From: JAAYDK01 sp964543935
Lineage (GTDB): Bacteria > Spirochaetota > Spirochaetia > Sphaerochaetales > Sphaerochaetaceae
Length of the DNA stretch: 17,848 nt
Reading direction: 5' to 3'
Assembly (NCBI GenBank): GCA_964543935.1
Contig: CAZJAK010000047.1
Coordinates: 1 to 17,848, forward strand
The translations under genes were made by a program, and so were the position numbers. Shown piece after piece: positions 14,098 to 17,848 of the stretch (the first letter of the stretch is position 1; every line of letters begins with the position of its first letter). The notes beneath the pieces were generated by a model. That model did no database searches, had not been told where the DNA came from, and saw only the letters and a program-made list of their open reading frames with translations.

Positions 14098-15128
14098 ACA
14101 GGACCCGGCGGGCGCTCCTCCTGTTGTTGGCAATGACAGTGGTGCTCATCGTCATTTCCTTGGCTGCCCTCGCTCTCGGACCAGCCGGGATCACAGTGCG
14201 CCAAACCGTGGACATCCTCGGGGCCGGGCCGGCAGGTTCAGCTGATCCCCGCTTCTCCGCCAACCAGTTTTTCATCATTTGGAATCTCAGGTTGCCCAGA
14301 ATACTCAGTGCCATCGTCAGCGGCATGGCTCTTGCCATTGCAGGAACAGTGTTCCAAGCGGTGTTCCGCAATCCCATGGCGGATCCCTATGTCTTGGGCA
14401 TCTCCTCGGGAGCTGCCTTCGGTGTTTCGTTGGCTGCCTTTCTCGGTCTGATCGGTGGGGCGGTCGGAGCTTGGCAGGTGCCGTTGGCAGCCGGCATCGG
14501 GGCATTGGGGGCCGCCCTTTTCGTATTCACTGTCTCGGCCGGCATGCGCCGCTCCGTGACAACGCTCCTGCTGACCGGTATCGCCCTGAATTTTTTCCTT
14601 TCGGCGGCCATGACTTTGTTCATGTACCTCAACCGCAATCAGTTGCAGAGTGTCATCCAATGGTCGCTCGGTTCGTTTTCCAGTGCTTCTTGGTTGAAAT
14701 TGAGACTGCTCGCATTGATCGCCATTCCGCCAGTACTCATCATCGCCTGCTTCACACGGGAAATGGATGTATTGTTGCTCGATGAAGGCTCGGCTCTTTC
14801 GGTGGGCTTGCCCTTGCGAAGCATGCGACTGACTTTGTTGGCGTTGTCGAGCATCGCCACAGCAGCGGTTGTATCATTATACGGCATCGTTGGCTTTGTC
14901 GGCTTGATGGTACCCCATGTCGTCCGCTTGGTAGTCGGTCCTCGCCATCGCCTGGTGTTACCGTGCGCCCTGCTGGGGGGAGCGCTCATGATGGTTGCTT
15001 CGGATACCATCTCGCGGACGGTGATCGGTGCTTCCGAGTTACCTGTGGGGGTGGTCACATCAATCGCAGGAGCTCCGTTATTTATCGTCATGCTGGCGAA
15101 TTACCGCAAGGGAGGTGGACTCCGATGA
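14094..15128 (+). CDS. btuC: cobalamin ABC transporter, permease
   Basis: Membrane channel of the FecCD/BtuC family, acting as a homodimer in the inner membrane. The 344-residue protein shows about ten membrane segments and the family signatures GTVFQAVFRNPMADPYVLGISSGA (central, split here by my reading) and GFVGLMVPHVVRLVVG towards the end. The start is GTG at 14094, sharing GTGA with the btuF stop and preceded by GGGAGG seven bases upstream; the long frame upstream of it belongs to btuF in another phase. It ends in ATGA with the next gene. The overlaps suggest translational coupling. The substrate is inferred from the riboswitch. Confidence 0.93.
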   Translation: MNRTRRALLLLLAMTVVLIVISLAALALGPAGITVRQTVDILGAGPAGSADPRFSANQFFIIWNLRLPRILSAIVSGMALAIAGTVFQAVFRNPMADPYVLGISSGAAFGVSLAAFLGLIGGAVGAWQVPLAAGIGALGAALFVFTVSAGMRRSVTTLLLTGIALNFFLSAAMTLFMYLNRNQLQSVIQWSLGSFSSASWLKLRLLALIAIPPVLIIACFTREMDVLLLDEGSALSVGLPLRSMRLTLLALSSIATAAVVSLYGIVGFVGLMVPHVVRLVVGPRHRLVLPCALLGGALMMVASDTISRTVIGASELPVGVVTSIAGAPLFIVMLANYRKGGGLR

Positions 15129-15910
15129 GTGCTCCCATCGTTGCTGTCCATGGTCTCGATTGGTCGTACGGGGAGCGACAACTGTTCGAGCGCCTAGCGC
15201 TCGACATCCTCGATGCGACATTCACTACCATAGTGGGTCCAAACGGTTCGGGAAAAACCACATTGCTCAAGCACCTGTTGCGCATCTTGCCCGTCCAAGC
15301 CGGGACAGTGGATGTCCTGGGGCGCGATGTGGTCGATTATCCCCGCCGGGAATTGGCCAAACGGATCAGCCATGTACCGCAAAAGGGTTCGGCTGATTAC
15401 GAATTCACCGTCTCAGAATTCGTCGCGATGGGAAGGTATCCCCACATACCCCGTTTCTCGGTGATGTCGGCCGACGACCACCTCCAAGTCGACCATGCCC
15501 TGTCCTTGACAGGCCTCGAGGATCTCAAGTCACGTACCGCAGGAGAATTATCAGGTGGCGAATTCCAACGGATGGTCATCGCGAGAGCATTAGCCCAACA
15601 AGGCCGGATCATTGCGCTCGACGAACCGGTGACTCACCTTGATGTTCGCAACCAACGCGACATTTTGCTCTTGCTCCGTTCATTGGTGGATACCAAGCAG
15701 GTCGCGGTCATTTGTGTCCTGCACGACCTGAACGCTGCGATGGCTTTCAGCGATCGTGTCGTCATGATGGAACGCGGACACATCGCAGCCGAAGGCACAC
15801 CGCACGAGGTTTTGACAGTCGAACGGATCCGTCAGGTCTATCAAGTGGAAGTCGAGTCGTTCAAGAACGAGTCCACCGGTACCATCGCCTTGGTGCCGAC
15901 ATGGAAATAA
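15125..15910 (+). CDS. btuD: cobalamin ABC transporter, ATPase
   Basis: Drives import by ATP hydrolysis at the cytoplasmic face of the permease. The 261-residue protein has Walker A GPNGSGKT (38-45), a Q-loop at VPQKG, the signature LSGGE (142-146), Walker B IIALDEP (162-168) with catalytic E167, and the switch histidine H200 in VLHDLN. All motifs are intact, and the length fits the FepC/BtuD class. The ATG at 15125 overlaps the btuC stop (ATGA), with GGAGGTGG about eight bases upstream. It is the last gene of the operon. Only 12 bases separate its stop from that of the convergent parvulin gene, with no clear terminator between. Confidence 0.94.
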   Translation: MSAPIVAVHGLDWSYGERQLFERLALDILDATFTTIVGPNGSGKTTLLKHLLRILPVQAGTVDVLGRDVVDYPRRELAKRISHVPQKGSADYEFTVSEFVAMGRYPHIPRFSVMSADDHLQVDHALSLTGLEDLKSRTAGELSGGEFQRMVIARALAQQGRIIALDEPVTHLDVRNQRDILLLLRSLVDTKQVAVICVLHDLNAAMAFSDRVVMMERGHIAAEGTPHEVLTVERIRQVYQVEVESFKNESTGTIALVPTWK

Positions 15911-15922
15911 CCATGGCAACTG

Positions 15923-16201
15923 TCATTCCCTGCTTCCCGTCTTCTTGATCAGGTGAAAACCGAACTGGGTGGCGACGATTCCGCTGACGGCGCCTTGCGA
16001 CAACCGTTTGACCGCCTCCTCGAACGCTTGGACCATTTTCCCCGGTCCGAACCAACCCAGGTCCCCACCCTTGCTTTTGCTTGGACAGGTGGAGTAATCA
16101 CGGGCCAGGGCGGCGAAATCTGCTCCGCTCTTGACCCGTTTGAGCAACTCTTCGGCAAGTTTGCGGTCTTTCACTAAAATATGGCTGGCACGGTATTCCA
16201 T
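15923..16201 (-). CDS. parvulin-type peptidyl-prolyl cis-trans isomerase
   Basis: The 92-residue single-domain protein speeds proline isomerisation in protein folding. It starts YRASHILVKDRKLAEELL and continues with DFAALARDYSTCPSKSKGGDLGWFGPG, an FEEAVKRL helix and the closing QFGFHLIKK, the full parvulin pattern. Size and organisation match stand-alone E. coli PpiC. No signal or membrane anchor is present, so it is cytoplasmic. The start follows AAAGGAG. It is the second gene of a unit with the CYTH-domain gene, 21 bases downstream of that gene's stop. The symbol ppiC would be reasonable, but orthology is not proved. Confidence 0.94.
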   Translation of the reverse strand: MEYRASHILVKDRKLAEELLKRVKSGADFAALARDYSTCPSKSKGGDLGWFGPGKMVQAFEEAVKRLSQGAVSGIVATQFGFHLIKKTGSRE

Positions 16202-16222
16202 GGTTTGCTCCTTTGCGAGCGG

Positions 16223-16798
16223 TCACCCGACCGGATACAACAGGTCGAGGTAATAACGCCTTTCCAAATGCTTCCTTTGCAATCCCAAAGAATCGTAGAA
16301 TGAGAACAAGGCGCTGCGGGCCCGGTCAGCCTCCGCCTGATCACAATCGTCTTCCAGCATGATCTCCATCTCGATGAACCAGCCCAAGGAGCCAACCTCC
16401 AAAAGTTCTACCGTCATCTCACCGGGGTATGAAGCTGGCCATATCAATCCTCGCTTTTCCTTCCGGGCAATCTCACAGTATCCCAAAGAGTTGAAAAAAG
16501 CTGTCAGGTCGGCGGCATTGCCAGCATCGCATGAAAATTCAATCTCACGATTCTCCTCGGTTCCGTCCTCGATGGCTTGTTTCACTTTGCGGGTGACCGT
16601 GGCTTTGCCACCATCGATTCGAACCCTGAAGGCCGCCCTGTCGCTTGCAGCAATCTGTTCAAGCTGTGTCCCGCATGGGGTGCCGAAATAGACATCGATC
16701 TTGGTCTCCTCTTGGAACAACATCCCTAACGTAGTTTCCAGCAAGCCTTTCAAGAGCGCTGGATCGTCCACATGGGCTTTCAACTCTATTTCTCGCAT
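16223..16798 (-). CDS. CYTH-domain protein (class IV adenylate cyclase / triphosphatase-like)
   Basis: The 191-residue protein starts MREIELKA, giving the ExExK motif (E3, E5, K7) that defines the triphosphate-tunnel CYTH fold. Further tunnel residues are plausible in FRVRIDGGKATVTRK and ENREIEFSC, and in VELLEVGSLGWFIEMEIM. The length fits bacterial CyaB-like proteins. The family includes adenylate cyclases, thiamine-triphosphatases and inorganic triphosphatases, and activity cannot be decided from sequence. The start follows GAGGGAG. It lies upstream of, and probably co-transcribed with, the parvulin gene. The 108 bases between it and the membrane-protein gene hold no clear promoter. Confidence 0.88.
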   Translation of the reverse strand: MREIELKAHVDDPALLKGLLETTLGMLFQEETKIDVYFGTPCGTQLEQIAASDRAAFRVRIDGGKATVTRKVKQAIEDGTEENREIEFSCDAGNAADLTAFFNSLGYCEIARKEKRGLIWPASYPGEMTVELLEVGSLGWFIEMEIMLEDDCDQAEADRARSALFSFYDSLGLQRKHLERRYYLDLLYPVG

Positions 16799-16906
16799 CT
16801 TCGACTCCCTCGCATCAGCTGTTCAGGTATAGCCCTGCTTTTTTCGTCAACACTATGGACCAAAAAGACCGACAACGTCCAGACATGGTGAGTACTGTCC
16901 GTACCA

Positions 16907-17683
16907 TTATTCTTTCCAAGGGAAAATCATTCCGCGCAAAGTCCGTTTGCCGACCCTTTCGCGTTCTTCGAACAACAACTCTTCCCAAGGGACCTGCCGT
17001 TTCTTTGTGTCCGGGTGCTCTTCCAGATAATCGTATTTGAACATCAGCAACTTCATGGCGACTTGATGGCCGAGCGACATTCCCGCCACACCCGGGATGA
17101 TGGTGGCGAACACCACCGTCAAAGCTGTCCCCACGATGCTGTAAAGCCCGAGGAATATGGAAAAACCCATGTTGTCGCCGAGTACCATAAAGGACTTTTT
17201 CAAGGTTTTGCGGGGATTGTCGCGTGGCATCTGGGCTGCCAAAGGAAAGTAATACATCATCGCCATCAGGCAAGCGAGAGCCACCCAGAATAAAACGACA
17301 GCGATGGCGAACATGAGCATGGACTGGGCCGAAAGATAAAACGGCAACACCACGAACGCCACCAACAGGAGCATGGTGTTGATGAGGAAGTGCAGCACGC
17401 TATGGCGCCAAGAGTCCAAGAACGCCATCTTGATTTCGGCGAAGGCGGGTTTTTGATACCATGCGTACTGTTTGACCAGATACGACACTGTGCCCGAATA
17501 AGCAGAATTGAGGGCAGAGACGACAATCAACAAGGCGATACCCAGCCAAGAGGAGACTGCCAAGACCTCCAATGCCCCATAGGCTCCGAGCAACACCACC
17601 AGATACCCCAAATTGTACCCGACGAGTCCGAGCAGATTGTCCCAACCATCGAAGAATGCTTTTTTTATGAAGAAACCTATCAT
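16907..17683 (-). CDS. integral membrane protein of unknown function
   Basis: The 258-residue protein has about five to six hydrophobic segments: roughly 15-40, 45-65, 95-115, 118-140 and 165-195. It starts MIGFFIKKAFFDGWDN and ends in a charged tail, LLFEERERVGKRTLRGMIFPWKE. I do not recognise a named family; I have the impression of similar uncharacterised membrane proteins in spirochaetes. ATG 17683 is my start because the upstream frame (to 17740) is not better supported and a promoter lies directly before 17683. No ribosome site precedes either choice, so initiation is unusual or leaderless. It is a single gene between tRNA-Met and the CYTH-parvulin pair. Confidence 0.8.
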   Translation of the reverse strand: MIGFFIKKAFFDGWDNLLGLVGYNLGYLVVLLGAYGALEVLAVSSWLGIALLIVVSALNSAYSGTVSYLVKQYAWYQKPAFAEIKMAFLDSWRHSVLHFLINTMLLLVAFVVLPFYLSAQSMLMFAIAVVLFWVALACLMAMMYYFPLAAQMPRDNPRKTLKKSFMVLGDNMGFSIFLGLYSIVGTALTVVFATIIPGVAGMSLGHQVAMKLLMFKYDYLEEHPDTKKRQVPWEELLFEERERVGKRTLRGMIFPWKE

Positions 17684-17692
17684 GATGAATCT

Positions 17693-17721
17693 AGAGTACC
17701 CATGCGGGACAATCTTGGCAA
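17693..17721 (-). promoter_or_regulatory. possible promoter of the membrane-protein gene
   Basis: On the minus strand TTGCCA and TACTCT (-10 at 17693-17698) are separated by 17 bases. The start point would fall about 0-4 bases before the ATG at 17683, again an almost leaderless arrangement. The -10 is weak. Confidence 0.3.
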
Positions 17722-17742
17722 GCGCTATCGGAGCCATCACGA

Positions 17743-17784
17743 AGATAAAGAAATGGGCAATCCTTCGATATGAAGGTTGCCCAT
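17743..17784 (-). terminator. intrinsic terminator of tRNA-Met
   Basis: On the minus strand the stem pairs ATGGGCAA with TTGCCCAT and CCTTC with GAAGG, with one bulged base and loop ATATC (17753-17784). The Ts following are TTTCTTTATC (17743-17752). It lies nine bases after the tRNA 3' end. Confidence 0.85.
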
Positions 17785-17792
17785 GATTGACC

Positions 17793-17848
17793 TAGCGGCG
17801 AAGGGACTTGGACCCCTGACCGAGCGGATATGAGCCGCTTGCTCTACC
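17793..17848 (-). tRNA. tRNA-Met(CAT), truncated at the window end
   Basis: The visible part on the minus strand runs from the D-arm (GGTAGAGC) to the acceptor end CGCCGCT-A. The anticodon stem AGCGG/CCGCT encloses CTCATAT, giving CAT (17830-17832). The T-arm is AGGGG-TCCAAGT-CCCTT. The anticodon stem lacks the three G-C pairs of initiators, so it is elongator Met; tRNA-Ile2 (lysidine-modified CAT) cannot be fully excluded without the 5' end. CCA is not encoded. Confidence 0.85.

Noticed and set aside
13138..15910. Iron-siderophore transporter
   Set aside because: The protein families alone would allow it, but the B12 riboswitch directly upstream favours corrinoid uptake.
16822..16860. TTGACG and TATACC as a CYTH-gene promoter
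   Set aside because: The boxes are only 13 bases apart, too close for a normal promoter.
16850..16890. TGGAC/GTCCA hairpin near a T/A run between the membrane-protein and CYTH genes
   Set aside because: Five pairs with a 16-base loop and the T-run inside the loop, not after the stem.
16815..17273. 152-residue minus-strand frame overlapping the membrane-protein gene
   Set aside because: Lies inside the better-supported membrane-protein frame on the same strand and has no ribosome site or family pattern.
1..17848. Insertion sequences, CRISPR repeats, phage or toxin-antitoxin genes
   Set aside because: No transposase, integrase, regularly spaced repeats or recognisable toxin pair seen on either strand.

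Overview
The window reads as ordinary bacterial chromosome, about 50-55% GC by eye, from a diderm. Evidence for a diderm is the set of exported proteins with cleavable signal peptides, a small barrel-like exported protein and a periplasmic binding protein of the BtuF type. I lean towards Spirochaetota, perhaps a Sphaerochaeta relative. The reasons are the non-lipidated binding protein whose mature end reads GGVKE and the long, divergent uracil phosphoribosyltransferase. This is a judgement from memory of those families, not a search. I see no mobile element, CRISPR array or prophage.

Left part (1-4313). The left edge holds a strong minus-strand promoter and a leader with two GNRA-capped hairpins, which looks like the start of a structured RNA or rRNA operon running off the window. 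Then comes adenylate kinase (+). It is followed by a minus-strand pair, a long UPRTase and a TPR lipoprotein, joined by a TGAGATG junction. tRNA-Glu(TTC) (-) has its own promoter and terminator. An iron-dependent alcohol dehydrogenase (-) follows, divergent from the next gene.

Centre (4314-11161). A secreted protein of unknown function is followed by a Cache-GGDEF diguanylate cyclase on the same strand. A small exported barrel-like protein is on the minus strand. Next come two alpha/alpha-toroid (prenyltransferase/squalene-cyclase-like) proteins that face each other and overlap by 32 bp. A C_GCAxxG_C_C cysteine protein (-) is divergent from mutM (+). A strong hairpin separates mutM from tRNA-Lys(TTT) (-).

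Right part (11162-17848). RNase HI (-) probably has a leaderless mRNA and sits behind an ankyrin-repeat gene (-) with an aspartate-rich insert. A cobalamin riboswitch with its own promoter then controls a three-gene BtuF-BtuC-BtuD uptake operon (+), whose genes overlap by 4 bp at each junction. The minus strand resumes with a parvulin isomerase and a CYTH-domain protein in one operon, then an integral membrane protein. The window ends in a truncated tRNA-Met(CAT) (-) with a clear terminator.

Most of the window is explained by known families. The parts most worth a second look are the convergent overlapping toroid pair with its neighbouring cysteine protein, the apparent leaderless starts, the extended UPRTase with its coupled lipoprotein, and the diguanylate cyclase paired with a secreted protein. 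I did not find a convincing new multi-gene system.
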